Below, in pieces: positions 52,960-60,563 of a stretch of DNA of 64,000 nucleotides (the first letter of the stretch is position 1; each line of letters opens with the position of its first letter). A program made the position numbers and the translations under genes. The notes below the pieces were generated by a model, which made no database searches, was not told where the DNA came from, and saw only the letters and a list, made by a program, of their open reading frames with translations. The DNA is from Cohnella phaseoli. GTDB taxonomy: Bacteria; Bacillota; Bacilli; Paenibacillales; Paenibacillaceae. The stretch lies in contig NZ_QRDZ01000010.1 in assembly GCF_003386235.1 (NCBI RefSeq), positions 106,100 through 170,099 of the forward strand, given 5' to 3'.

Positions 52960-54228
52960 TTGCTTAAAAGATGGATAATTGTAACGTGTGTCATGCTGAT
53001 GCTGATTCCCGCATGGACTGACGCTCCCGGCGTACAGGCGGCGTCCAAGCTATTATACGACGGCTCCAGCAATTCAGAGCAGCAGAAAGCGCTGGCGTCC
53101 GTGAACGAGCTCCGTCGACAAATGGGGCTGAACGAGGTGAAGCTGGACTCCGCTCTAACCAAGGCTGCGATTAATCATGCCCGCTATGCCAATGCCTACT
53201 ACACGTTAAAGTCCACGGGGAACCTCTCCGCCGAAGAGAAGGGGAGGAAGTTCTACACCCAGCCTACGGCCGAAGAGCGAGCGGCTGCAGCCGGATACAG
53301 CGGGGCAGGGGATATTCTGGAGACCGTATATATGAAAGAGCGGGCTTACGATGAATTCGATATGGCTAGTGAAATTTATGAGCTATCCCTCGATCATGAA
53401 CGCAGAGAAGTGATGTTAACCCCAAGGGTCTCTGCGATTGGCATTGCGAGAGTAGGGAAGGCTACCGTGATCGTGGGCGCTGCGAATGTAGAAGACGTCA
53501 TGACTGCGCCGGTAACCGTAAGCGTATATCCTTATGACGGGATGAAGAAGACATGGGCAGGCTACTTTGGAATGGGAGATCCGCAGAATCTGTATCAAGG
53601 CATGGGCACGACGCTTACGATCTTCAGCAGCCGACGGGATGTATCCGACATCAAGGCGTCCCTAAGTACCTTGGCAGGCAACCGCCACATCCGCATTCCA
53701 CTTATCGTGGAGAAGCTGGGATCTGGTTATGGGTATGTACTGACCGCGCAGCGGCAGCTGCGAGGGGATCGGGAGTATACGGCAGAGGTGTCTTTCCAGT
53801 CCGGTGGTCAATCGATGGTGAAGAAGTGGAGCTTCCGCACTAGCAATTTCCAGTATCAGCTAAACTTTGACGATATGCCGCTGATGCATGCACCGCCTCT
53901 GTATATCGCGAATGGCAGTTCCGAGGTGCCGATGCGTTATTTGTTTGAGCTTTTTGGAGCTAGGGTGGAATGGAACAAGTCAACCCGCACCATCACCGCT
54001 GTAAAGAACGAATTGTCTCTGAAAATGACGATTGACAGCCACACCGCATACTTGAATGGCCAGGCTGTGCCCTTGGATAGTCCGCCGCATCTCTATGTAT
54101 ATACAACCTATGTGCCGCTCCGTTTCATATCGGAAGCGTTCGGCTATGAGGTGGAATACCATCCCGCTGACCAATCTATAGACATTTGGACTGAGCTGGT
54201 AGACAACCCGAAGGTGGATTCTGAATAA
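52960..54228 (+). CDS. secreted CAP-domain protein with copper-amine-oxidase-like stalk domain
   Basis: About 422 residues. TTG 52960 follows GAGGAGG; the earlier ATG 52936 has no site. A signal peptide (ends near VQAAS) is followed by a CAP/SCP-like domain (LASVNELRRQMGLNEVKLDSALTKAAINHARY), which lacks the full HE/HG metal pattern. After a linker come roughly 110 residues of the stalk domain common in Paenibacillaceae (VPMRYLFELFGARVEWNKSTRTI and YVPLRFISEAFGYEVEYHPADQSI). It probably acts in the wall or outside. A terminator follows, and the gene stands alone. Confidence 0.82.
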   Translation: MLKRWIIVTCVMLMLIPAWTDAPGVQAASKLLYDGSSNSEQQKALASVNELRRQMGLNEVKLDSALTKAAINHARYANAYYTLKSTGNLSAEEKGRKFYTQPTAEERAAAAGYSGAGDILETVYMKERAYDEFDMASEIYELSLDHERREVMLTPRVSAIGIARVGKATVIVGAANVEDVMTAPVTVSVYPYDGMKKTWAGYFGMGDPQNLYQGMGTTLTIFSSRRDVSDIKASLSTLAGNRHIRIPLIVEKLGSGYGYVLTAQRQLRGDREYTAEVSFQSGGQSMVKKWSFRTSNFQYQLNFDDMPLMHAPPLYIANGSSEVPMRYLFELFGARVEWNKSTRTITAVKNELSLKMTIDSHTAYLNGQAVPLDSPPHLYVYTTYVPLRFISEAFGYEVEYHPADQSIDIWTELVDNPKVDSE

Positions 54229-54318
54229 AGGTAATTCGACCATAAGAGAGATTTTTCTTGCGAAAGGGGCGGGCTATCCCAAAGTGTTCGTGCAACTCAG
54301 CGACATTCCCATTAAATA

Positions 54319-54371
54319 CGCGAAAGGATCGCAATTTCTCCTAAAAGTGAAGAGTGCGGTCCTTTTTCGCG
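54319..54371 (+). terminator. terminator after CAP-domain gene
   Basis: CGCGAAAGGATCGCA pairs imperfectly with TGCGGTCCTTTTTCGCG around a loop of about 21 bases. The T-run is part of the 3' arm. Confidence 0.6.
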
Positions 54372-54398
54372 GAGAAGATTTTACATATTGTGGTTTTT

Positions 54399-54590
54399 CT
54401 ATTCTTCTAAAATTAATTTAAATACATGTTCTTCATGAAAAGCTCTTTCAACTTCTCCCGTTGGAATAAATCCGATTCTTTTATATGCTTTAATTGCAGC
54501 ATAGTTATCATGAATGTAAACCTGACATACGGCAAGAAAGAAAGCATTCGACCCTACCCATCTTTCAAAAGCTTTCTGCCAAATAAACAT
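54399..54590 (-). pseudogene. C-terminal fragment of a GNAT acetyltransferase
   Basis: Sixty-three codons ending in TAG match the last third of GNAT enzymes: VYIHDNYAAIKAYKRIGF followed by a final beta-strand FKLILEE. The acetyl-CoA-binding motif A is missing, and the sequence upstream on this strand (toward 54670) shows only scattered homology-like text in other frames. It is truncated and very AT-rich. Confidence 0.7.
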
Positions 54591-54669
54591 TCATTTTCTA
54601 TCTCCCTTGAACGTCTAATCATTCCTGGTCTTGCACATAACGTTGGGATAATGCCGAATGCCCGACACG

Positions 54670-55197
54670 CTATACATTCAATCTCTTTCTAATCATTCTG
54701 ATTTGACCTCTATGATTGATCTCATCTTCAAATACATGAAACCACATAAAATAATGGTTAGCTTGATTGTTCCACCAAAAATCCTCTTCTACATTTAACC
54801 AATCATCATTAACTGATTTGAAATATTCAAGTGTTCTATTCCTTACTTCATCTAGTTTTTTGAGATAATACTCTAAATCATTTCCCTTTATTCTCTCTTG
54901 TCCTTCTTTCCCTAAATCAAGTGCAGGTCTCCAAATTGATATTTCTTCATCATTCAATTTTCGTTTTTCAAAAGTTAAAACCTGATAGGCATATTCCACA
55001 GCTGCAAAATGTAATAATAAAGCTCCGATCGAATTGCTTTGAGAATCCAGCAAAAAATCAAGTTGATCTTGCGTTAGATTCTTCACCGCATCTAATGTTG
55101 TAAATCTAGCATAATTCATCATGGATACTAACCGACTGATTTGCGGTGTATAGCCGGGAATATCGGTTATTAGTAAAATGTTTTCCATGTTTAGCAT
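54670..55197 (-). CDS. DinB family protein (DUF664-like)
   Basis: 175 residues of the DinB four-helix-bundle superfamily. The metal-binding His residues are at SIGALLLHFAAVEYAYQ, and the late EDEINHRGQIRMIRK supplies two more (His in INHRGQ). The family includes bacillithiol transferases and damage-induced proteins; many members have no known substrate. GGAGG lies before the ATG. The gene sits in an AT-rich islet whose base composition differs from that of its neighbours, so it is probably acquired. Confidence 0.85.
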   Translation of the reverse strand: MLNMENILLITDIPGYTPQISRLVSMMNYARFTTLDAVKNLTQDQLDFLLDSQSNSIGALLLHFAAVEYAYQVLTFEKRKLNDEEISIWRPALDLGKEGQERIKGNDLEYYLKKLDEVRNRTLEYFKSVNDDWLNVEEDFWWNNQANHYFMWFHVFEDEINHRGQIRMIRKRLNV

Positions 55198-55282
55198 TTA
55201 CTGTTCCTCCAAGTTTTTAAAGCCTCATTCAAGCAAGCTCCTGTATTATCGTTTCTCGTTAATTCAATGTTTTGCTCAATGT

Positions 55283-55495
55283 TTATAGCTGAATCGGCTT
55301 ATAACTTAGTGCTTGTTCAACGACTTGCTCTGCTGTCAGTTCGTTTTCATTCCAGTAAATTAAATCACTCACTTCAGGATGTGGAACGCTATATTTTAGA
55401 AGTTCAAGCATATGATCGATTTCTTCTTCACTGCCTTCAACGTTCATAATTTTCCTTACCAACTCTATCAATTCCTCTTTACCTAGCGCCTTCAT
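55283..55495 (-). CDS. colicin-E/pyocin immunity-like protein (Im9-like), orphan
   Basis: 70 residues, starting at an ATG after GAGGAGAGG. It aligns with Im7/Im9-type nuclease-colicin immunity proteins: EELIELVRKIMNVEGSEEE (helix I and loop), IDHMLELLKYSV (helix II), HPEVSDLIYWNEN, matching the HPSGSDLIYYP toxin-binding segment of Im9, and AEQVVEQALSYK (helix IV). These proteins bind and block HNH DNase or related toxins. No toxin gene is visible nearby, so it may protect against rivals or be a leftover. It lies 85 bases upstream of the DinB gene on the same strand. Confidence 0.78.
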   Translation of the reverse strand: MKALGKEELIELVRKIMNVEGSEEEIDHMLELLKYSVPHPEVSDLIYWNENELTAEQVVEQALSYKPIQL

Positions 55496-55539
55496 TACTG
55501 TCACCTCTCCTCTAAACGATTAAAAGTACTTCTGCGTAA

Positions 55540-55818
55540 TCACTGCGTTAACCTGCCGCGCAACCGCTTTTTGTCTACTTTATCCACGGTCGTTCGGGGC
55601 AAAGCCTCGAGAATGAACAGACGGGTCGGCCATTTGTACCGGGAGAGATGAGGCTCGCAAAAAGCCCGCAACCGTGTTAGGTCCAAACGGCCGCCGTCCT
55701 GTAACACTACGAAAGCGACGAGCGCCTCGCCTTCTTCTTGAAGAGGAACGCCGAGTACGGCCACTTCGCTTACCGCCTCATGGGTCGCGATGACCTGCTC
55801 CACCTCGGCAAAGCCCCC
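55540..55818 (-). pseudogene. C-terminal fragment of an acyl-CoA synthetase (AMP-binding)
   Basis: About 90 codons match only the small C-terminal lid domain of AMP-forming synthetases: EVEQVIATHEAVSEVAVLGVP, then EALVAFVVL and LSRYKWPTRLFILEALPRT, ending in VDKVDKKRLRGRL, where the usual catalytic Lys region stands. The large adenylating domain is absent, and the upstream 27 codons are unrelated AT-rich text. It is a truncated relic at the edge of the AT-rich islet. Confidence 0.75.
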
Positions 55819-56003
55819 TTTAAAAATTTCCTCATAGCTATTAATTGTGGTAAAACATGAAGCAGATATAATAAAGTTACGATGTACCAAAACTATCAAC
55901 GGCTAATATCTATATAAGAAGCCGGCAAAGCCATCCCTTTCGGAATGTAATGGGCTTTCTTTTCACTGGTTCAACTTATAAGCTGCCAAGGAGACAAAAG
56001 CCG

Positions 56004-57152
56004 ATGATTCGTGTCATGCTGATCGACGATGAAGAAGATGCGCTGGATTTGTTGGAAATTTTGCTTGGTCAAATCGGGAACGTTGAGATAGCGGGAAGGT
56101 ATATTAATCCGATTCAAGCGTTAGAAGAGCTGGGCCGTAGAGCGCCAGACGCGGTGTTCCTGGATATCGAGATGCCGGGGCTGAAGGGTACGGAGGCGGC
56201 GCGGCAAATAAGAAAGATCTCTCCTCAGATGCCGATCATCTTTACAACGGCTTATGTGGAATATGCGGTTGAAGCGTTCGAAATTCAATCGACCGACTAC
56301 CTGCTGAAGCCGTTTACGAAGGAGCGGCTGCAGAACACGATGGCGCGCATTCCACATTCGTTGCTCAAGCCTGCGGCCCCATTACCTCCGAGCGCAAGCT
56401 TTGTCCCGACCGTTCTTTGTTTGGGGGGCTTCCATATTAAATGGCCCGGCGTAATGAGCAAAACGCTGACATGGAAAACGAAAAAGGAAAGGGAGCTGTG
56501 CGCGCTCCTGATTCATTACGAAGGCAGGCCGGTAAATGCCGCAACGATTATCGAGGCGCTGTGGCCGGGTCATGATGTGAACAAGGCCAAGACGTATTTG
56601 TATACTTGCCTGTCCTATCTGCGAAAAAGCTTGGTAGAGGGAGGGATCCCGATCCGGATTCGGAAAGCCGATCAAGGCTTTGCCGTAGAATTGGACGAGC
56701 TTGCGGTTGACATATCCGAATTCGAGCGGCTGCTGGGCAAGGTTCTGGTTGAAGGCAGGATGGACGACTCTCTTTACGATCAGTTGAAAGGATTGTACAA
56801 GGGTGAATATATGGAAGGGTGCGATTTCGGCTGGGCCACCTCCAGACAACTGGAGCTCAAATCTTTGTATATTCGGGCGCTACGCCAAGGGTATGCGTAT
56901 TTTCGAGGCCGGAGCAGGACGGCGCTTGCTATCGACAGTTTGCAGAAGCTGATATCGCTAGCGCCGGATTCCGAGCTTGACGGGCGCGAGTTGATCCGTC
57001 TCCATCTGGAGCTGGGGAATCGCAATGAAGCTTATCGCGTCTGTCTGCAGCTAGAGCACGCGGTTCGCGTTCAATTAGGCGCGGAGCTGGAGGAAGAAAC
57101 GCAGCGGCTGTTCCGGCAAACGAGGGAGAAGACGGAGCGGTCCTCCCTATGA
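56004..57152 (+). CDS. response regulator with SARP-like winged helix and BTAD domain
   Basis: 382 residues. Receiver domain: LIDDEEDA, phospho-acceptor Asp54 in FLDIEMPG, TTAYVEYAVEAF, and Lys in YLLKPF. Then an OmpR/SARP-type winged helix (about 150-240; KERELCALLIHYEGRPVNAATIIEALWPG and YLYTCLSYLRKSL) and a helical BTAD domain (about 260-380). Fusions of a receiver with a SARP-like output are known in Paenibacillaceae. AAGGAGA sets ATG 56004. It overlaps the hybrid kinase gene by 4 bases, so the two form one signalling unit. Two promoters in this window have direct repeats of the kind such a protein would bind. Confidence 0.88.
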   Translation: MIRVMLIDDEEDALDLLEILLGQIGNVEIAGRYINPIQALEELGRRAPDAVFLDIEMPGLKGTEAARQIRKISPQMPIIFTTAYVEYAVEAFEIQSTDYLLKPFTKERLQNTMARIPHSLLKPAAPLPPSASFVPTVLCLGGFHIKWPGVMSKTLTWKTKKERELCALLIHYEGRPVNAATIIEALWPGHDVNKAKTYLYTCLSYLRKSLVEGGIPIRIRKADQGFAVELDELAVDISEFERLLGKVLVEGRMDDSLYDQLKGLYKGEYMEGCDFGWATSRQLELKSLYIRALRQGYAYFRGRSRTALAIDSLQKLISLAPDSELDGRELIRLHLELGNRNEAYRVCLQLEHAVRVQLGAELEEETQRLFRQTREKTERSSL

Positions 57153-60100
57153 GTCGGAAAATAGCGGCGTTGTTTATCACGATAGCTTTGTTGTTCGCAA
57201 CCTACGGGTTACTGTTGACTTACTCCTCTCATCTCAAGAAACCTATGCCTGTTGCCGACAACGGAGTTATCGATTTGACCGGGTGGAAATTCCATGAAGA
57301 AGGCGTTGTTCGGCTGGACGGGCAATGGGAGTTTTATCCCCGGCGGCTGCTCTCCCGACAGAATTCCTCGGCAACCGGCACCGCAGAGAAAGCGGCTCCC
57401 GAGATGATTCAGGTTCCCGGGTCGTGGTCCAAACAAATGGAGACGCTTGGCATGGCGACCTACAGACTGGAGCTCCTGATCGACGATGCAAGCGAAGTGT
57501 ACGGCTTAAAGACGGCTGCGATTCTCATCTCCAACCGACTTATCGTGAATGGCCAGGTCGTGGGCTCCAGCGGCAATCCGGACGAGAAGGAGCATTATCA
57601 AGCGCTTAACAAGCCGTACGTCAGCTACTTCACGCTGAAGCCGGGCCGGAACGAAATTCTTATCGAAGTGGCCAACTATGAATTTCGGGTGAACAGCGGA
57701 ATCGGCGAATCGCTTCACTTCGGCAAGGTGGAGCAAATCGCCAAGCTGCGCGACCGGGCGACAGCCCATGACTGGGTCGCATTAACCGCTTTTCTAATTA
57801 TGGGGCTGTATTTTCTTGGGTTGTTCTCCCAGCGCAGAAATGACCACTCTCTGGTTGTCTTCGGCTTTGTCTGCGTATTTATCGCGGCGTTTACAAGCGT
57901 CAGCGGCGAGAGAGTACTGTTCGATGCGTTCGGCGCGTTTCCATTCTGGCTTTATTTTCGCATTCAGATGATATTGACGGTTGGCGTAGGCGCGGGATTC
58001 TTCCTGTACGTATATACCGCTTTCCGGCCATATACCTTCAAATGGCTCACGCAAGGCGGCCTGATCGCGGGTGCTGTCTTGATCTTGCTGCATTTCGGTT
58101 TCGCCTCCCAGATCACGACGGGGCCGTTTCGTCTGCTGACATCGCTATATGTGACGTTTGCGCTTCTGTACGCTACGTACGTGTTTGTCTACGCGGTGTT
58201 GCACAAAGTGACCGGCAGCTGGTATTTGGCCGTGGCGGCTCTGGCTTTGAATGCACTGGTGCTGAACCAGAATATGAACGTGTATTTCGGCGTGCCGATC
58301 TATTCGCTGGCGCCGGTCGAGCCTTTTCTCGTATTGCTGATGCTGGCGCTTCTGATGTCCCTCCGGTTTTCGAACGCATTCAAGAAAATCGAGGAGCTAT
58401 CCGGGAAATTGCTGCAAGCGGACAAGCTGAAGGACGACTTTCTGGCCCGCACCTCTCATGAATTCAAGACGCCCCTGCACGGCGTAATGAATATCTCCCA
58501 GTCCCTGCTGGACGATGTCGCGAATCCGCCAACGGCCGGGCAACAGGAGAAGCTGCAGCTCGTGACCGACATTATGAGGAAGCTGTCGCAGCTGGTCTAC
58601 GACATTCTGGACTTGTCCAAGCTGAAGCAGGGCGAGCTCAGAGTCGAGCCGGGCCCGATCGACGTTCGCGCGGTTGCGGAGATTCAAGTGCGCTTCTATT
58701 CTTACCTGTGTACAGAAAAAGAAATTCGACTGATCAACGAGGTGCCTGCGGGGCTGTCTTATGCGTATGCCGATGAAATTCGGCTGGGTCAGATCATCGG
58801 GAATTTGCTGGACAATGCCATCAAGCATACGGATAATGGCACGATTGCCATTGACGGGAAAGAACGCGGAGGCATGCTCGAAATCAAGGTGCGGGACACC
58901 GGTGTGGGAATCGAACCGGAGGATTTGTCGCATATTTTTGAGCCGTTCAAATCGACGGAGGGAGCGCGGCAGGGAAGCTTCGGACTGGGGCTGTCGATTG
59001 CGAAGCAACTGGTTGAACTGCAAGGAGGTACGCTATCGGTAAGTTCCACACCTGGGTCCGGTACCTGCTTTACGTTCACGCTTCCCGTTGCCGAAGAACG
59101 GCGAGAAGCGTCTCTGTCCTTGTCCTATTCGACGGCGTCTTCAGCCGTGTCCAAGAAAAATGAATATTCCTTTGCAACGCCATATGTGACGAATGCCGAT
59201 GGCAAACGTACGGTGTTGATCGTCGACGACCAGTATGTAAATCTGAAGGTTTTATTGGATGCGCTGCAGAAGCTGGATTATCGCGTCATCGCGGTTAAAA
59301 ACGGATATGAGGCGTTAGAGCAGATCGACCAATCGGGCAGAATCGATCTCGTCATTCTGGATTTGATGATGCCGGGAATGTCGGGATACGAGGTGTGCCA
59401 GGAGATCCGCAGACGCTATTCGCTGCTGGAGCTTCCCGTTCTGATGGTCACCGCAGCTATTCAACCTCAGGATAAGGTAGCGGCATTCCAGGCGGGTGCC
59501 AACGATTATTTGCCGAAACCTTTTGACCTGGAGGAGCTGAAGGCCAGAATCGGCAGCTTGCTCGCCATGAAGGAGTCGTTGGCCCGAGCCGTTCATATGG
59601 AGGTGGCGTTCCTGCAATCGCAGATCAAGCCTCATTTTTTGTACAATGTGTTGAACAGCATTGTTGCATCCAGCTATACGGACGCAGAGCGCGCGCGGAA
59701 GATGATTACGGCGCTCGCGGAATACTTGCGGGGAAGCTTCCGCTTCAGCAACGCGGAGGATCGTGTCGGGTTCGCGGAGGAGTTCAGTCTGATCCAAACG
59801 TATGTGGAGATTGAACGGGCCCGATTCAGGGATCGCATTCGTTTCGAATACGAGATCGAAGAGACGGCTTATAGCCTGCGAATCCCGCCGCTGCTGCTAC
59901 AGCCGCTTGTGGAAAACGCCATTCGTCATGGCGTCGGCGATCGCATCGAGGGCGGAACTGTGAGGATGACGGTAGTAAAGTCGGACGAGCAGTGGACTTT
60001 CGTCGTATCCGACGACGGCGTCGGGATTCCGCCAGAGCGCTTGAGGACGCTGCTTGAACGAACCGACGGAGCGGAACAGCAAGGCGTCGGCTTGCAGAAT

Positions 60101-60205
60101 ATCAACAAACGATTGAAATACGAATACGGAACTTCGCTGGAGATTGCGAGCGAGCCGGGCTGCGGGACCGAAGTCTCCATTCGCATTCCGGTCTCCCGGC
60201 TCTGA
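57149..60205 (+). CDS. hybrid histidine kinase: 7TMR-DISM sensor, HisKA core, receiver, LytS-like second kinase core
   Basis: 1018 residues. An N-terminal membrane anchor and an extracellular jellyroll (7TMR-DISM extracellular, about 40-205; LDGQWEFYP) precede seven membrane helices (about 210-410). Next come HisKA with His437 in TSHEFKTPLHG, an ATPase domain (LDNAIKHTDNG, DTGVGIEPEDL, GSFGLGLSIAKQL), a receiver (Asp738 in ILDLMMPGMSG), and a second kinase unit with His829 in QSQIKPHFLYNVLNS plus a second ATPase domain (VENAIRHGVGD, SDDGVGIPPER). Two complete kinase cores in one chain are unusual. It should phosphorylate the SARP-like regulator encoded just upstream. Signal unknown; DISM domains often bind carbohydrates. 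Confidence 0.9.
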   Translation: MSRKIAALFITIALLFATYGLLLTYSSHLKKPMPVADNGVIDLTGWKFHEEGVVRLDGQWEFYPRRLLSRQNSSATGTAEKAAPEMIQVPGSWSKQMETLGMATYRLELLIDDASEVYGLKTAAILISNRLIVNGQVVGSSGNPDEKEHYQALNKPYVSYFTLKPGRNEILIEVANYEFRVNSGIGESLHFGKVEQIAKLRDRATAHDWVALTAFLIMGLYFLGLFSQRRNDHSLVVFGFVCVFIAAFTSVSGERVLFDAFGAFPFWLYFRIQMILTVGVGAGFFLYVYTAFRPYTFKWLTQGGLIAGAVLILLHFGFASQITTGPFRLLTSLYVTFALLYATYVFVYAVLHKVTGSWYLAVAALALNALVLNQNMNVYFGVPIYSLAPVEPFLVLLMLALLMSLRFSNAFKKIEELSGKLLQADKLKDDFLARTSHEFKTPLHGVMNISQSLLDDVANPPTAGQQEKLQLVTDIMRKLSQLVYDILDLSKLKQGELRVEPGPIDVRAVAEIQVRFYSYLCTEKEIRLINEVPAGLSYAYADEIRLGQIIGNLLDNAIKHTDNGTIAIDGKERGGMLEIKVRDTGVGIEPEDLSHIFEPFKSTEGARQGSFGLGLSIAKQLVELQGGTLSVSSTPGSGTCFTFTLPVAEERREASLSLSYSTASSAVSKKNEYSFATPYVTNADGKRTVLIVDDQYVNLKVLLDALQKLDYRVIAVKNGYEALEQIDQSGRIDLVILDLMMPGMSGYEVCQEIRRRYSLLELPVLMVTAAIQPQDKVAAFQAGANDYLPKPFDLEELKARIGSLLAMKESLARAVHMEVAFLQSQIKPHFLYNVLNSIVASSYTDAERARKMITALAEYLRGSFRFSNAEDRVGFAEEFSLIQTYVEIERARFRDRIRFEYEIEETAYSLRIPPLLLQPLVENAIRHGVGDRIEGGTVRMTVVKSDEQWTFVVSDDGVGIPPERLRTLLERTDGAEQQGVGLQNINKRLKYEYGTSLEIASEPGCGTEVSIRIPVSRL

Positions 60206-60225
60206 CTCATCTTGCCTCACGAAGG

Positions 60226-60447
60226 GGCTGTCTGTCCCATAAGCGCTACAAGTTGCTGTGAAAGATAATCGATACGAAATGTAAAAAGGGTATGTACCTC
60301 CTTCCGATGCTATACGCTCCCGAAATCTGAATGGGGAAACCCGTGACAAGGTGATTTCAGGAGCGTATGAGGCATCTACAGGAGGTACATACCCCTTCTT
60401 TTTTATCGATCATCTTAAGCTGCTTGGCTTATGGGACAGTCTCTTTT
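60226..60447. repeat. large near-palindromic element (about 220 bp)
   Basis: The two halves are nested inverted repeats. The outer CTGTCCCATAAGC faces GCTTATGGGACAG, the middle GGGTATGTACCTCCT faces AGGAGGTACATACCC, and the inner TACGCTCC and GAAATC face GATTTC and GGAGCGTA. The loop is near 60330. There is no open frame. It could be a miniature inverted-repeat element, a long stable RNA hairpin or a terminator for the kinase operon. No clear target-site duplication was found at the ends. Bases 60448-60470 hold nothing recognised. Confidence 0.8.
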
Positions 60448-60472
60448 GCTTATGTGGCGAAACGTGTCGGTT

Positions 60473-60506
60473 TTTAAGGTTTTTTTAAGGTGCGATCGGA
60501 TATGCT
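60473..60506 (+). promoter_or_regulatory. promoter with 11-bp-pitch direct repeats before the adhesin gene
   Basis: TTTAAGG at 60473-60479 and again at 60484-60490, exactly 11 bp apart, are followed by a -10-like TATGCT at 60501-60506. There is no -35. The layout and the downstream TTTAAGGTGC match TTTAGGGTGC in the promoter of the other propeller protein gene (21591-21623). Confidence 0.6.
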
Positions 60507-60563
60507 GGGTGAAAAATGCGGGACATAGGATATACGACTACGACCACGAAAGGAAGATGACAA

